The notes under the pieces are model-generated. The model worked only from the letters and a program-made list of their open reading frames with translations, made no database searches and was not told the origin of the DNA. A stretch of 64,000 nt of DNA, taken from assembly GCF_000269985.1 (NCBI RefSeq), contig NC_016109.1, forward strand, positions 1,612,001 through 1,676,000, in the 5' to 3' direction. Origin of the DNA: Kitasatospora setae KM-6054. Its GTDB lineage: Bacteria > Actinomycetota > Actinomycetes > Streptomycetales > Streptomycetaceae. Shown here in pieces: positions 27,212 to 42,311 of the stretch. Each line of letters begins with the position of its first letter. Position 1 is the first letter of the stretch. A program made the translations under genes and the position numbers.

Positions 27212-27333
27212 GAAAAGTGCCTTTCTGCGGGATGCGAACGGCCCTGGTGGGGCCGGGGGTGCCCGTCCCGTGGTGCGGGGACGGGAAGTCGGTGGGAGGA
27301 GGAGCGGAGGAGCGGAGGGGCGGAGGAGTCGGG

Positions 27334-28074
27334 TCAGCGGGAGGAGAGCAGGTCTTCCTCGGTGCCGTCCGGTTTGGCCGTGGCGGAGCGGAAGAAGCCG
27401 AGCGGGCTGCGGTAGTCGCCGCGGTGCGAGAGCCGGCGGGCGGCGAAGTCGCCGAGCAGCTGGATCGCGGTGACGATGACGACCAGCTCGGCGACGATGA
27501 CCCACATGAAGGCGGTCTCGAAGCGCAGGTAGCCGTAGCGGATGGCGAGGTCGCCGAGGCCGCCGCCGCCGACCGTGCCGGCCATCGCGGAGTAGCCGAT
27601 CAGGGCGATCACCGTGGTGGTGGCGGAGGCGACCAGCGAGGGCAGCGCCTCGGGCAGCAGGGTCTTGCGGACGATGGTGCCGGTGCCGGCGCCCATCGAC
27701 TTGAGCGCCTCGACCAGTCCGCCGTCGACCTCGCGGATCGCGGTCTCCACCAGCCGGGCGAAGAACGGGATCGCGCCGATCGCGAGCGGGACGCTGGCGG
27801 CCTGCCAGCCGAGCGTGGTGCCCGCGACCGCCCGGGTGAGCGGGAGCACGGCGACCATCAGGATCACGAACGGGATGGAGCGGCCGAGGTTGACGACCGT
27901 GCCGAGCACCCGGCTGACCGCCAGGTTCTGCAGCAGGCCGCCCCGGTCGGTGAGCACCAGCAGCAGCCCGAGCGGCAGGCCGATCACCAGGCTGGCCAGG
28001 CCGGCGATGCCGACCATGCCGAAGGTCTCCCAGGTGGCGGGCCACATGAGTTCCTGCATCTGGTCCCAGGTCAT
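27334..28074 (-). CDS. metI: methionine ABC transporter permease
   Basis: A 246-residue inner-membrane permease with five or so transmembrane segments. The EAA-type loop that contacts the ATPase is visible as EALKSMGAGTGTIVRKTLLP. GLVEAL and ARLVETAIREVDGG are typical for MetI. The ATG overlaps the metN stop by 4 bp (ATGA), so translation is coupled. The 122-bp gap to metQ contains no clear terminator. Confidence 0.95.
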   Translation of the reverse strand: MTWDQMQELMWPATWETFGMVGIAGLASLVIGLPLGLLLVLTDRGGLLQNLAVSRVLGTVVNLGRSIPFVILMVAVLPLTRAVAGTTLGWQAASVPLAIGAIPFFARLVETAIREVDGGLVEALKSMGAGTGTIVRKTLLPEALPSLVASATTTVIALIGYSAMAGTVGGGGLGDLAIRYGYLRFETAFMWVIVAELVVIVTAIQLLGDFAARRLSHRGDYRSPLGFFRSATAKPDGTEEDLLSSR

Positions 28075-29099
28075 GCCGCCGCTCCGTTCGACAGGTCGAG
28101 GACGTCCACCTGGAGGCCCTGTTGGCGCAGGTAGCCGATCGGCACCACGTTGTCGGTGTGGCTGCCGGGCAGTTCGACCCGCATCCGGCCGACCAGCCGG
28201 CCGGCGATGGTCTCGACGGCCGCGCCGAGGATGTTGATGTCGATCTGGTAGGTGCGGGCCAGCTGGGAGACGAACGGCTGGGCGGGCGCGTCGCCCTGGA
28301 AGGTGATCTCCAGGACGGTGCGCTCCGGGTCGCCGCCGGTGCCGAAGTCGCCGAGCGGGAAGAGGTCCCGGGCGATCCGCGAGTGGCCGTCGGCGAGCAG
28401 GTCGGTGAGCTGCCCGGCCTCGACGACCCGGCCGCCGCGCATCAGGGCGGCCGAGTCGCAGACCGACTTGATGACCTCCATCTCGTGCGTGATCAGCAGG
28501 ACGGTCAGGCCGAGCTGCTGGTTGAGCTCGCGCAGCAGCCTGAGGATCGAGCGGGTGGTCTCCGGGTCGAGCGCGCTGGTGGCCTCGTCGGAGAGCAGCA
28601 CCTTGGGGTCGCCGGCCAGTGCCCGGGCGATGCCGACGCGCTGCTTCTGGCCGCCGGAGAGCTGGCCGGGGTAGCTGCGGGCCTTGTCGGCGAGGCCGAC
28701 CAGGTCGAGCAGTTCGGCGGCCTTGCGGCGGCGCTCGCGGCGGTCCAGGCCGATGATCTCCAGCGGCAGTTCGACGTTGTCCTGGACGGTGCGCGAGGAG
28801 AGCAGGTTGAAGTGCTGGAAGACCATGCCGATCCGCTGCCGGGCGGCGCGCAGCTCGCGCCCGGCGCGCTGCTCGCTGCCGGACAGCGCGGTCAGTTCCA
28901 CGCCGTCGACGGTGACGGTGCCGGAGGTGGGCCGCTCCAGCAGGTTGACGCACCGGATCAGGGTGGACTTGCCGGCGCCGCTGGTGCCGACGACCCCGAA
29001 CACCTCGCCCTGCCGCACGTGCAGGTCGACGTCGTCCAGCGCCCGGACCTCGCGGTCCTGGGAGCGGTAGACCTTGGTCAGGCCGTTGGTGGTGATCAC
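28071..29099 (-). CDS. metN: methionine ABC transporter ATP-binding protein
   Basis: 342 residues from a GTG at 29099. The nucleotide-binding domain has Walker A GTSGAGKST, signature LSGGQKQRVGIARAL, Walker B VLLSDEATSALDP and the H-loop LLITHEM. Residues about 260-340 form the C-terminal NIL regulatory domain, which in E. coli MetN binds methionine and inhibits transport. It is the first structural gene of the operon, 195 bp downstream of a short Cys/Met/Arg leader ORF. Confidence 0.96.
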   Translation of the reverse strand: MITTNGLTKVYRSQDREVRALDDVDLHVRQGEVFGVVGTSGAGKSTLIRCVNLLERPTSGTVTVDGVELTALSGSEQRAGRELRAARQRIGMVFQHFNLLSSRTVQDNVELPLEIIGLDRRERRRKAAELLDLVGLADKARSYPGQLSGGQKQRVGIARALAGDPKVLLSDEATSALDPETTRSILRLLRELNQQLGLTVLLITHEMEVIKSVCDSAALMRGGRVVEAGQLTDLLADGHSRIARDLFPLGDFGTGGDPERTVLEITFQGDAPAQPFVSQLARTYQIDINILGAAVETIAGRLVGRMRVELPGSHTDNVVPIGYLRQQGLQVDVLDLSNGAAA

Positions 29100-29293
29100 A
29101 GCTGCTTCCGTTGTTCGTCTGCGGACAGCCGTGGGGCGTCCGCGCCAGTGGCGGGAGGGGCACGCGGGTGCCGGGGGAAGAGCGGGCGGCCGGCGTCGCT
29201 ACGATCATGTCCGCCGGTCGGCCGGGCCGCCTGTGGGCGTGGCCCTAACGAGTCATCAGCGGACGGGGCGTCAACGGGTGCCGGGCGAGTGCC

Positions 29294-29323
29294 TCAGCGG
29301 CGACACATTCGACGGCAGCACAT
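29294..29323 (-). CDS. putative leader peptide MCCRRMCRR upstream of metNIQ
   Basis: A nine-codon frame, ATG TGC TGC CGT CGA ATG TGT CGC CGC TGA, preceded by AGGTGAG at 7-nt spacing. Five of nine residues are Cys or Met and the rest are Arg, in a region between promoter and metN. In-frame extension to an ATG at 29380 would give 28 residues but has a worse ribosome binding site. The composition suggests ribosome stalling at low charged tRNA-Cys, tRNA-Met or tRNA-Arg, controlling the methionine importer. Function is inferred, not shown. Confidence 0.55.
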   Translation of the reverse strand: MCCRRMCRR

Positions 29324-29390
29324 GCGCGACTCACCTGCCGGCGTCGCGCCGGTGGGGATGCATGTCGTCGTCGTGGTCATGGAACCCAGT

Positions 29391-29403
29391 AAATCAGACA
29401 TTT
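29391..29403. promoter_or_regulatory. candidate operator or promoter element of met operon
   Basis: AAAT-CAGAC-ATTT, an imperfect inverted repeat in the only AT-rich patch of the metN upstream region, about 70 bp before the leader peptide start. It could be a repressor site or overlap the -10/-35; I cannot assign a regulator. Confidence 0.35.
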
Positions 29404-29468
29404 GGTCCACGTCCCATTTTCCGGGACTCGGCGTCCACACTGCGGACACGACCCTTGCGGCACAAGCA

Positions 29469-29507
29469 CTGCGGCGCCCGACCCCTCGTTCGGGTCGGGC
29501 GCCGCAG
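29469..29507 (-). terminator. 16-bp perfect hairpin after GNAT gene
   Basis: CTGCGGCGCCCGACCC (29469-29484) pairs perfectly with 29492-29507 around a 7-nt loop. It lies 16 bp past the stop of the GNAT gene on the minus strand and separates it from the met operon control region. Confidence 0.75.
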
Positions 29508-29523
29508 GATGCTGTCAGGCGGG

Positions 29524-30018
29524 TCAGGCGGCCAGGGTGGCGGGCACCGGCTTGGCCAGTGTCACGATCGACAGCCGGCGCGACACCTCGCGCACCTCGG
29601 TCTCGCGGTAGCCGAGCCTGCGGTACAGCCGCAGGTTCCCTAGGCTGCGGTGGCCGGTGAACAGCTCGAAGCCGCCCGCCGCGCCGTCGGCCGTCAGCTG
29701 GGCTTCCAGGCCCTCCAGCAGGCGGCGGCCGAGGCCGTGCCGCTGCATCCGCGGGTGCACCACCAGCCGGCCGATCTGGCCGACGCCGTTCTCGTCCACC
29801 CAGCCGCGGACGCTGCCCACCACCTCGTCGCCGAGCCGGGCCACCAGCACCCGGTGCTCGGACAGCTCGGCCTGGAGGCTCTCCAGGGTCTGGGTCAGCG
29901 GCTCCAGCGTCCAGTCGCCGTACAGCTCCGCTTCGCTCTGGTAGCCGAGGTACTGGAGCTTGAGGATCTGCTCCGCCTCTTCCGGTCGTGCCGCTGCGAT
30001 GATCACACTCATGCCCAT
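29524..30018 (-). CDS. GNAT family N-acetyltransferase
   Basis: 164 residues, with GGAGG nine bases before the ATG at 30018. The acetyl-CoA-binding block [20 protein letters not shown] (Q/R-x-x-G-x-G) and a C-terminal [17 protein letters not shown] segment define a single complete GNAT domain. The N-terminus ([20 protein letters not shown]) is the substrate side. The closest type known to me is a streptomycete acetyltransferase next to metNIQ. Substrate unknown; regulation by the strong downstream hairpin only. Confidence 0.85.
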   Translation of the reverse strand: MGMSVIIAAARPEEAEQILKLQYLGYQSEAELYGDWTLEPLTQTLESLQAELSEHRVLVARLGDEVVGSVRGWVDENGVGQIGRLVVHPRMQRHGLGRRLLEGLEAQLTADGAAGGFELFTGHRSLGNLRLYRRLGYRETEVREVSRRLSIVTLAKPVPATLAA

Positions 30019-30305
30019 GTGCGGGGGCCTCCATCGTTAAGTGCCCGGCGCGTGCGAGTGAGGGTCTGGCACCGGTTCCTGTTCCGAGGTGTGCCCGGAC
30101 GGGGATCGGCCCGGCCCGGGAGAAGCGCGACGCGTCCCGCCGGACGGTGGTCCGGGTCACCGGGACTGACGCGCTCACGCTCAGTATCCGGGCGGCCGGA
30201 CGACCGTCAAGAGAGACGTTCGCCACCGCTCTACCCAGGCGCCGGCTGTTCTCAACCTTCCGGACGCCCGACGTGGCGAGCGTCACGCCCCCTCGGGTGG
30301 CGTCC

Positions 30306-31670
30306 TCACCCGCTCGGCCGAATGTTCTGGTTGAACCGGAACAGGTTCGCCGGGTCGTAGCGGTCCTTCAGCGCGACCAGCCGCTCGTACTTCGCCAGCC
30401 CGTACGCCTCCACCACCCGGGCCTGCCCCTCCTGGCCCATCAGGTTGACGTACGCGCCGCCGGAGGAGAAGGGGCGCATCGCCTCCCAGCACTCCCGCGC
30501 CCACTCCACCTGCGGCCGGGCCGGGCCGTCCGTCCAGCGCCCCACCGCGTTCAGCAGGTACGGCGCCGTCCGGTGCGTGTAGGCGGTGTCGTCCGGGCCG
30601 ACCCGGGCCACCGCGCCGCCCAGGAAGGCCAGTTGCAGCCGGGCCTGCGGGCCGGGCATCGCCGCCACCCGGGCGGCCAGCCGGTCGATCGCCGCGCCGT
30701 CCAGCACCGAGAGGAACTCGGAGCGGCCGTAGTTGCCCGCGCCCGGGCCCCGGTCCGCGTCCAGCATCCGCTGCCAGAGCGCGTACGGGCGGGTCTGCAC
30801 GGTGTCGGCGACCACCCCCGGCAGGGCGCGCAGCGGGGCGACCGCCTCCCGGCCCCGGTCGGCCCGGCCGGACCAGCACAGGCCGATCCGCAGCGCCGTC
30901 CGGTCCGGCAGCCGCGGGACGCCGCGCGGGCGGCCGAACTCGACGCCCACCGTCAGGCCGTCCGGGGCGTCCGCCATGAAGTCGCGCACCGCGGCCAGGG
31001 TCGGCGCCAGCAGCTCCACCGGCACGTACAGCGCGCCGCACAGCACGTGCGGGCCGACCCGGTGCAGCCGGTACGTGAACGAGGTCACCACCCCGAAGTT
31101 GCCGCCGCCGCCGCGCAGCCCCGCGAACAGCTCCGGGTGGGCGGCGGCGCTCGCCGTCAGCAGCCGCCCGTCGGCGGTCACCACGTCCGCCTCCACCAGG
31201 TTGTCGCAGGTCAGCCCGTACGCCCGGGCCAGCCAGCCGACTCCCCCGCCGAGCGTCGCCCCGGCGATCCCGGCGCCCGAGTACGGCGCGCCGGTGGTCG
31301 CCAGGCCGAACGCCTGCGTCTCGTGGTCGAACGCCCCCCAGGTCACCCCCGGCTGCGCCCGGGCCAGCCGGCGGGCCGGGTCGACCCGGACGCCGGTCAG
31401 CCGGGACAGGTCGATCAGCAGCCCGCCGTCGCAGGTCCCCAGCCCGGCGAGGCCGTGCCCGGCGCCGCGGACCCCGGCCGGCAGGCCGTGCTCCCGGGCC
31501 ACCGCGACGGCCAGCAGCACGTCCGCGACGCCGGTGCAGCGGGCGATCAGCTCCGGCCGCCGGTCCACGGCGGCGTTCCACACCGCGCGGGCCGCGTCGT
31601 ACCCGGCGTCCCCGGGCACCAGGATCTCGCCCCGGAACCCCTCGGCGAGCGCGGCGGCTGCTTCGGCCAT
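30306..31670 (-). CDS. FAD-linked oxidase of the berberine-bridge (BBE) type
   Basis: 454 residues. The PCMH-type FAD-binding domain has [15 protein letters not shown], whose His is the likely covalent FAD attachment, and [18 protein letters not shown]. The second Cys attachment seen in bicovalent members (CPTVG-type motif) is absent. The C-terminus ends with the BBE motif [13 protein letters not shown]. Such enzymes oxidise alcohols, sugars or secondary metabolites with O2. No biosynthetic cluster is adjacent, so the substrate is open. There is no signal peptide. Confidence 0.88.
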   Translation of the reverse strand: MAEAAAALAEGFRGEILVPGDAGYDAARAVWNAAVDRRPELIARCTGVADVLLAVAVAREHGLPAGVRGAGHGLAGLGTCDGGLLIDLSRLTGVRVDPARRLARAQPGVTWGAFDHETQAFGLATTGAPYSGAGIAGATLGGGVGWLARAYGLTCDNLVEADVVTADGRLLTASAAAHPELFAGLRGGGGNFGVVTSFTYRLHRVGPHVLCGALYVPVELLAPTLAAVRDFMADAPDGLTVGVEFGRPRGVPRLPDRTALRIGLCWSGRADRGREAVAPLRALPGVVADTVQTRPYALWQRMLDADRGPGAGNYGRSEFLSVLDGAAIDRLAARVAAMPGPQARLQLAFLGGAVARVGPDDTAYTHRTAPYLLNAVGRWTDGPARPQVEWARECWEAMRPFSSGGAYVNLMGQEGQARVVEAYGLAKYERLVALKDRYDPANLFRFNQNIRPSG

Positions 31671-31724
31671 GGCTCAAGGGTAGGCCCGGGGGCGGGCGGC
31701 GGCCCGGGGAACGGCGGACCGGGC

Positions 31725-33230
<1,506 letters not shown>

Positions 33231-34424
33231 TCAGGCCAGGTCGCGGCGGGCGGCGATCTTCGAGGACAGGCCGAAGATCTCGATGAAGCCCTTGGACATG
33301 GACTGGTCGAAGGTGTCGCCGGTGTCGTAGGTGGCGAGGTTGAAGTCGTACAGCGACTGGTCCGACTTGCGGCCGTTGACGACGGCGCGGCCGCCGTGCA
33401 GGACCATCCGGATCTCGCCGGAGACGTGCTGGTTGGCCTCGTTGACGAAGCCGTCCAGGGCGCGCTTGAGCGGGGAGAACCACAGGCCGTCGTAGACCAG
33501 CTCGGCCCAGCGCTGCTCGACCTGCCGCTTGTAGCGGGCCAGTTCGCGCTCGACGGTGACGTTCTCCAGGGCCTGGTGGGCGGTGATCAGGGCGATCGCG
33601 CCGGGGGCCTCGTAGATCTCGCGGGACTTGATGCCGACCAGGCGGTCCTCGACCATGTCGAGGCGGCCGACGCCCTGGGCGCCGGCCCGCTTGTTCAGCT
33701 CCTCGATGGCCTGGAGCACGGTGACCTTGCGGCCGTCGATCGCGACCGGGACGCCCGCCTCGAAGGTGATGACGACCTCGTCGGCCGCGCGCTCGGTGGC
33801 CGGGTTCTGGGTGTACTCGTAGACGTCCTCGATCGGGGCGTTCCAGATGTCTTCCAGGAAGCCGGTCTCGACGGCGCGGCCGAAGACGTTCTGGTCGATC
33901 GAGTAGGGGTTCTTCTTGGTGGTGACGATCGGGAGGTTCTTGGCCTCGGCGAAGGCGATCGCCTTGTCCCGGGTCATCGCGTAGTCGCGGACCGGGGCGA
34001 TGCACTTCAGGCTCGGGGCCAGCGACTGGATGCCGACCTCGAAGCGGACCTGGTCGTTGCCCTTGCCGGTGCAGCCGTGGGCGACGGTGGTGGCGCCGTG
34101 CTTCTGCGCGGCGGCGACCAGGTGCTTGACGATCACCGGGCGGGAGAGCGCGGAGACCAGCGGGTACTGGCCCTGGTACAGCGCGTTGGCCTTGAGGGCC
34201 GGCAGGCAGTACTCGTTGGCGAACTCGTCGCGGGCGTCGGCGACCTCGGCCTCGACGGCGCCGCAGTCGAGCGCGCGCTGGCGGATGACGTCGAGGTCCT
34301 CACCGCCCTGGCCGACGTCGACCGCGACCGCGATGACCTCGGCGCCGGTCTCCTCGGCGATCCAGCCGATGCAGACGGACGTGTCCAGACCGCCCGAGTA
34401 GGCGAGTACGACGCGATCGGTCAC
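33231..34424 (-). CDS. argG: argininosuccinate synthase
   Basis: 397 residues from a GTG at 34424, which has GGAG 8 bases upstream; an ATG 12 bp earlier would add four residues. The PP-loop AYSGGLDTS binds ATP, and [15 protein letters not shown] and [13 protein letters not shown] are family signatures. It condenses citrulline with aspartate using ATP. The upstream region has a palindromic ArgR-like site, so it is probably repressed by arginine and forms a unit separate from argCJBDR. Confidence 0.97.
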   Translation of the reverse strand: MTDRVVLAYSGGLDTSVCIGWIAEETGAEVIAVAVDVGQGGEDLDVIRQRALDCGAVEAEVADARDEFANEYCLPALKANALYQGQYPLVSALSRPVIVKHLVAAAQKHGATTVAHGCTGKGNDQVRFEVGIQSLAPSLKCIAPVRDYAMTRDKAIAFAEAKNLPIVTTKKNPYSIDQNVFGRAVETGFLEDIWNAPIEDVYEYTQNPATERAADEVVITFEAGVPVAIDGRKVTVLQAIEELNKRAGAQGVGRLDMVEDRLVGIKSREIYEAPGAIALITAHQALENVTVERELARYKRQVEQRWAELVYDGLWFSPLKRALDGFVNEANQHVSGEIRMVLHGGRAVVNGRKSDQSLYDFNLATYDTGDTFDQSMSKGFIEIFGLSSKIAARRDLA

Positions 34425-34464
34425 GGCTATCTCCATTCACAACACAGGTTCCATGCGGCGTTAG

Positions 34465-34476
34465 GCATAAGTATGC
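34465..34476. promoter_or_regulatory. ArgR-type operator upstream of argG
   Basis: GCATAAGTATGC forms a near-perfect palindrome (GCATA-AG-TATGC) 41 bp upstream of the argG start, with a further AT-rich half-site (GTATGAGTTCAC) just beyond. ARG boxes are 18-bp palindromes with TGCAT/ATGCA-type arms bound by ArgR-arginine. The lone AT-rich island in GC-rich DNA supports the call. Confidence 0.6.
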
Positions 34477-34534
34477 ACCACCGCGTATGAGTTCACAAAC
34501 CAGTACCGCACAGCGTGTTTAAAACAGCCCGGAA

Positions 34535-35089
34535 CTACTGCGACTTGGCCTGGGCGAGTTGCATCAGGTGGTCGGCGAGCGCCTGCCCGCCCGCCGCGTC
34601 GCGGCTGATCAGCAGCACGGTGTCGTCGCCGGCGATGGTGCCCAGGATCTCGAACACCTCGGCGGTGTCGATCGCGGAGGCCAGGAACTGGGCCGCGCCG
34701 GGCGGGGTGCGCAGCACCACCAGGTTGCCGGAGGCGGTGGCGGAGACCATCAGCTCGCCCGCCAGCCGGGCCATCCGGGCCTCGCTGGCGGACTCGCCCA
34801 TCGGGGCGCGCGGGGTGCGGTCGCCGCCCTCGGCCGGGACGGCGTAGATGAGCGCGCCGTCCCGGTTGCGGATCTTCACCGCGCCGAGCTCGTCCAGGTC
34901 CCGGGAGAGGGTGGCCTGGGTGACCACCAGCCCGTCGTCGGCGAGCAGCTTGGCGAGCTGGCTCTGCGAGCGGACGGGCTGACGGGTCAGCAGGTCCACG
35001 ATCCGCCGGTGGCGCGCGGTGCGGGTCTGCGGGACCTGCGGCGTGGGGCCGTTGGCGGGGGTCGCGGGCTCGGGTCGGTGTTCGGTCAT
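34535..35089 (-). CDS. argR: arginine repressor
   Basis: 184 residues. The N-terminal winged helix ([40 protein letters not shown]) contains the TQATLSRD recognition helix. The C-terminal oligomerisation and arginine-binding domain has [20 protein letters not shown]. The hexamer binds ARG boxes when arginine is abundant. The ATG at 35089 has CAGGAGA upstream and lies 25 bp after argD, so it closes the argCJBDR operon. A proline-rich N-terminal extension of about 25 residues is typical for streptomycetes. Confidence 0.96.
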   Translation of the reverse strand: MTEHRPEPATPANGPTPQVPQTRTARHRRIVDLLTRQPVRSQSQLAKLLADDGLVVTQATLSRDLDELGAVKIRNRDGALIYAVPAEGGDRTPRAPMGESASEARMARLAGELMVSATASGNLVVLRTPPGAAQFLASAIDTAEVFEILGTIAGDDTVLLISRDAAGGQALADHLMQLAQAKSQ

Positions 35090-35114
35090 AACTGATGATT
35101 CTCCTGAAAGACGC

Positions 35115-36317
35115 TCAGCTGTTCGCGTCGGGGGCGGCTTCGCGGACCGTCCGGAGGATGGCGGGCAGCGCCGCGAGGAAGGCGTCGGCCTGCTCCTCGG
35201 TGAGCACCAGCGGCGGGACCAGCCGGACGGCGTCCGCGGTGGCGGCGTTCACCAGGAAGCCCGCCTCCTGGGCGGCGGCCTGGACCCGGGCGGCGACCGG
35301 CGCGGTCAGCACGATGCCGAGCAGCAGGCCCTTGCCCCGGACGTGGTCGACCAGCGGGTCGCCGATCGCCTCGACGCCGGAGCGCAGCCGCTCGCCGAGC
35401 TTGGCGGCGTGCTCCAGCAGGCCCTGCTCCTCGATGGTGCGCAGCACGGCCAGGCCGGCCGCGGCGACCACCGGGTTGCCGCCGAAGGTGGTGCCGTGGT
35501 GGCCGGGGCCGAGCAGGTCGGCGGCCGGGCCGAAGGCCAGCACGGCGCCGATCGGCAGGCCGCCGCCGAGGCCCTTGGCGAGGGTGACGACGTCCGGCTC
35601 GACGCCCTCGTACGCCTGGTGGGCGAACCAGTGGCCGGTGCGGCCGGTGCCGGTCTGGATCTCGTCCAGGACCAGCAGGGTGCCGGTGGCCCGGGTGATC
35701 TCGCGGGCGGCCTCCAGGTAGCCGTCCGGGAGCGGGATGGCGCCGTTCTCGCCCTGGATGGGCTCCAGGAAGACGGCGGCGGTGTCGGTGGTGACGGCGG
35801 CGCGCAGGGCCTCCACGTCGCCGAACGGGACGTACGTGACGTCGCCGGGCAGCGGCTTGAACGGGTCCTGCTTGGCGGGCTGGGCGGTGAGCGCGAGGGC
35901 GCCCATGGTGCGGCCGTGGAAGGCGCCCTGGAGCGAGACCAGGTGGGTGCGGCCGGTCAGCCGGGAGATCTTGAAGGCGGCCTCGTTGGCCTCGGTGCCG
36001 GAGTTGCAGAAGAAGACCTTGCCCGGGCGTCCGGACAGCTCGATCAGCTTCTCGGCGAGTTCGATGGTCGGCTCGGCCATGAACAGGTTGGAGACGTGGC
36101 CCAGGGTGGTGATCTGCCGGGTCACCGCCTCGACGATCGCGGGGTGGGCGGTGCCCAGCGCGTTGACGGCGATGCCGCCGACCAGGTCGAGGTACCGCGT
36201 GCCGTCGGCGTCCCAGAGGTACGAGCCCTCGCCGCGCGCCAGCGGGATCCGCGGGGTGCCGTAGTTGTTCATCAGGCTCTGCTGGTACCGCGCGGTGATG
36301 CTGTCGTTGCCGCTCAT
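35115..36317 (-). CDS. argD: acetylornithine aminotransferase
   Basis: A 400-residue class III PLP aminotransferase. The PLP lysine is in [17 protein letters not shown], with [13 protein letters not shown] before it and [15 protein letters not shown] near residue 105. It converts N-acetylglutamate semialdehyde to N-acetylornithine and may also serve lysine synthesis. The ATG overlaps the argB stop (ATGA), giving coupled translation. Confidence 0.97.
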   Translation of the reverse strand: MSGNDSITARYQQSLMNNYGTPRIPLARGEGSYLWDADGTRYLDLVGGIAVNALGTAHPAIVEAVTRQITTLGHVSNLFMAEPTIELAEKLIELSGRPGKVFFCNSGTEANEAAFKISRLTGRTHLVSLQGAFHGRTMGALALTAQPAKQDPFKPLPGDVTYVPFGDVEALRAAVTTDTAAVFLEPIQGENGAIPLPDGYLEAAREITRATGTLLVLDEIQTGTGRTGHWFAHQAYEGVEPDVVTLAKGLGGGLPIGAVLAFGPAADLLGPGHHGTTFGGNPVVAAAGLAVLRTIEEQGLLEHAAKLGERLRSGVEAIGDPLVDHVRGKGLLLGIVLTAPVAARVQAAAQEAGFLVNAATADAVRLVPPLVLTEEQADAFLAALPAILRTVREAAPDANS

Positions 36318-37246
36318 GCCAGGCCCCCCAGGACGGTGCCGTCGTCGTCGGGCACGACCATGGTGCCGATGCCCTCGTCGGTGAAGATCTCCAGCAGCAG
36401 ACTGTGCTGGACCCGGCCGTCCAGGACGCGGGCGGTGCCCACGCCGGAGCGGACGGCGCGCAGGCAGCCCTCCATCTTGGGGAGCATGCCGGAGGCCAGG
36501 GTGGGGAGCATCTCCTCCAGCTCGCTGGCGTTCAACTGGCTGATCACGTCGTCGGATTCGGGCCAGTCCTTGTAGAGGCCCTCGACGTCGGTGAGCACCA
36601 CCAGCATCTCGGCGCCGAGCGCGACCGCCATGGCGGCGGCGGCGGTGTCGGCGTTGATGTTGTAGACGTGGCCGTCGGTGCCGCGGGCGATCGAGGAGAT
36701 CACCGGGATCCGGCCGTCGGCGATCAGCGCCTTCACGGCGCCGGCCTCGATGTTGACGATGTCGCCGACCAGGCCGATGTCGACCTGCTCGCCGTCGACC
36801 ACGGCGTAGCGCTTGGCGGCGGTCATCGTGTGGGCGTCCTCGCCGGTCATGCCGACGGCGAACGGGCCGTGCGTGTTGAGCAGGCCGACGAGTTCGCGCT
36901 GGACCTGCCCGGCGAGCACCATCCGGACCACGTCCATGGTCTCGGGGGTGGTGACCCGCAGGCCGGCGGTGAACGAGGACTCCAGGCCGAGCTTCTCCAG
37001 CTGGGCGCTGATCTGCGGGCCGCCGCCGTGCACCACGACGGGGTGCAGGCCGGCGAACCGGAGGAAGACGACGTCCTGGGCGAACGCGGCCTTGAGGTCC
37101 TCGTCCACCATGGCGTTGCCGCCGAACTTGATGACCACGGTCTTGCCGTGGAAGCGCTCCAGCCAGGGCAGCGCCTCGATCAGGGTGCGGGCCTTGGGCA
37201 GGGCGGCGTTGCTGCGGGCCTGTTCGCCCTTGGGTGCGATCTGCAT
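36314..37246 (-). CDS. argB: acetylglutamate kinase
   Basis: 310 residues, amino-acid-kinase fold. [10 protein letters not shown] binds ATP phosphates, [17 protein letters not shown] binds acetylglutamate, and [16 protein letters not shown] and [11 protein letters not shown] are conserved blocks. It phosphorylates N-acetylglutamate; in organisms with the cyclic (argJ) pathway it is the usual point of feedback inhibition by arginine. The ATG at 37246 lies 24 bp after argJ. Confidence 0.97.
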   Translation of the reverse strand: MQIAPKGEQARSNAALPKARTLIEALPWLERFHGKTVVIKFGGNAMVDEDLKAAFAQDVVFLRFAGLHPVVVHGGGPQISAQLEKLGLESSFTAGLRVTTPETMDVVRMVLAGQVQRELVGLLNTHGPFAVGMTGEDAHTMTAAKRYAVVDGEQVDIGLVGDIVNIEAGAVKALIADGRIPVISSIARGTDGHVYNINADTAAAAMAVALGAEMLVVLTDVEGLYKDWPESDDVISQLNASELEEMLPTLASGMLPKMEGCLRAVRSGVGTARVLDGRVQHSLLLEIFTDEGIGTMVVPDDDGTVLGGLA

Positions 37247-37269
37247 GGCGGTGGGTCGTCCCCCTGGGG

Positions 37270-40780
<3,511 letters not shown>

Positions 40781-40999
40781 GCCCGCGCCGCCGGAACCGG
40801 GGCGCGCCGCCGGGCCCGGGGCGCGCTGTCGGCGGGGCACCGCACAGTGCCGCGCCTGGGAAACCGGGTGCACCTCGCGCCGCCGGAACCGGCCGACGCG
40901 TGGAACGGCCGGCCGGCCGAGCCGGTCGGGTGGCGGACGGCGCGCCGGCGGGGTTCGGGGAGCGGGCTCCGGACCCGCGGTGGTGGGCCGGGGCGTCCG

Positions 41000-41998
41000 T
41001 CAGGCCGGGGCGTTCGCGTCGGTGGAGCTGCGGACGACGAGCTGCGGGGTGAAGCGCTCGACGTCCTCGGTGCGGTCGGCGGCGGGGGCCTGGAGGAGGG
41101 CGAGGGCGCGTTCGGCCATCGCGGCGAGCGGGTGCCGGAGCGAGGTGATCGGGGGGTCGAGGAGCTCCAGCAGTTCGGTGTCGTCGAAGCCGGTGACGGC
41201 GATCTCGCCGGGGACCGACACCCCGGCCCGCTGCAGGGTGCTGACCAGGCCGACGGCGAGGACGTCCGCGCCGCAGACCACGGCGTCGATCTCGGCGCGG
41301 CGCCCGGCGATCCGGCGGCCGGCGGTGCGGCCGGCGTCGGTGGTGAAGCTGGGCAGCAGGACGGTGGGCGCGTCGGCGCCGCGGGCGGCGGTGAAGGCGG
41401 CGAGGCGTTCCGCGCCGGAGGAGGACGCCTGGCCGGCGGCGACCATGGCGATCCGGCGGCGGCCGAGGCCGTCCAGGTGGTCGAGCAGCAGTCCCATCGC
41501 GGCGGCGTTGTCCAGCGTGACGGCGACCGTGCCGGAGCCGCGCGCCCAGCGGTCGAACAGCACCACGGGGGCGCGCCCGGCGGCGGCCCGGACGGCCGCC
41601 CCGGAGGCCGCGGCGGAGACCGGGACGACCAGCAGCCCGTCCACCCGCCCGCTCAGCAGGGTCTCGATCTGCTCGGCCTCGATGGTCGGCGAGTTCGCCG
41701 CGTCGGAGACCACCAGCTGCCCGCCCGCGGCCCGCACCTGCTGGGCGATCGCGTCGGCGAGCTGGACGAAGTAGGGGTTGGCGAGCGAGGGGACGACCAC
41801 GCCGACGGTGCCGGTGGTGCCGGTGCGCAGCGCCCGCGCGGAGTGGTTGGTGCGGTAGCCGAGGCGCTGGGCGGCCTCCTCGACCCGGCGGGCCAGGTCG
41901 GGGTCGACGTTGCGCGGGGTGCCGGCCAGCACGCGGGAGGCGGTGGCGCGGGAGACGCCGGCGGCGGCGGCCACGTCGAGGAGTCGGGGCGCTGTCAC
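41000..41998 (-). CDS. LacI-family transcriptional regulator of the riboflavin-catabolism-like cluster
   Basis: 332 residues from a GTG at 41998 with GGGGAGGA upstream. The N-terminal helix-turn-helix is RLLDVAAAAGVSRATASRVL with a hinge near DLARRVEEAAQRLGYR. The periplasmic-binding-protein-like sensor domain (VGVVVPSLANPYFVQLAD, DGLLVVPVSAAASG, VVLFDRWA, VTGFDDTELLELLDPPITSL) binds a small ligand. It is divergent from the ribokinase gene, with a 20-bp palindrome at the latter's promoter. It should repress that operon; the inducer may be riboflavin, lumichrome or ribose. Confidence 0.92.
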   Translation of the reverse strand: MTAPRLLDVAAAAGVSRATASRVLAGTPRNVDPDLARRVEEAAQRLGYRTNHSARALRTGTTGTVGVVVPSLANPYFVQLADAIAQQVRAAGGQLVVSDAANSPTIEAEQIETLLSGRVDGLLVVPVSAAASGAAVRAAAGRAPVVLFDRWARGSGTVAVTLDNAAAMGLLLDHLDGLGRRRIAMVAAGQASSSGAERLAAFTAARGADAPTVLLPSFTTDAGRTAGRRIAGRRAEIDAVVCGADVLAVGLVSTLQRAGVSVPGEIAVTGFDDTELLELLDPPITSLRHPLAAMAERALALLQAPAADRTEDVERFTPQLVVRSSTDANAPA

Positions 41999-42007
41999 GT
42001 GGGGTCC

Positions 42008-42190
42008 TCCCCGGTCGGAACGGTGTGGGGTACGGCGGTGTGGGGTGCGGCGGTGCGGTGTGGCGGCGTGGTGGCGGCGGTGCGGTGTGCGATGTGTGTG
42101 GTGCGTGCGGCGTGCCGTGTGGTGCGGGTGGCGTGGTGCGTACGGCGTGCGGCGTGCCGTGTGGTGCGCGTGGCGTGCGGTTTCGCGGCG
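42008..42190. repeat. G/T-rich degenerate repeats in divergent promoter region
   Basis: About 180 bp made mostly of G and T on the plus strand, with recurrent GTGTGG, GGTGCGG and GCGTGC words. A block of about 32 bp beginning GCGGCGTGCCGTGTGGTGCG occurs twice, near 42107 and near 42149. It lies between the lacI-type gene and the operon promoter and contains no gene. Such strand asymmetry is unusual here. Confidence 0.7.
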
Positions 42191-42282
42191 GTCGAGGTGT
42201 CGGAACGGTGTCGGCCCGGTCTCGGATCGGCCCGCGCCGCTCCGGCACGCCTGAGCTGGCGGAATGCGCAGCACGAGGGTAC

Positions 42283-42311
42283 TTGACGCTTCGTGAGTGC
42301 TGGTCCAGAGT
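42283..42311 (+). promoter_or_regulatory. promoter of the ribokinase-monooxygenase operon
   Basis: TTGACG (42283-42288), 17-bp spacer, CAGAGT (42306-42311). This is close to the sigma-70/HrdB consensus, ends directly at the palindromic operator and lies about 42 bp before the first gene. Confidence 0.65.

Noticed and set aside
42008..42190. CRISPR array in the GT-rich repeats
   Set aside because: Repeats are degenerate, lack constant-length unique spacers, and no cas genes are nearby.
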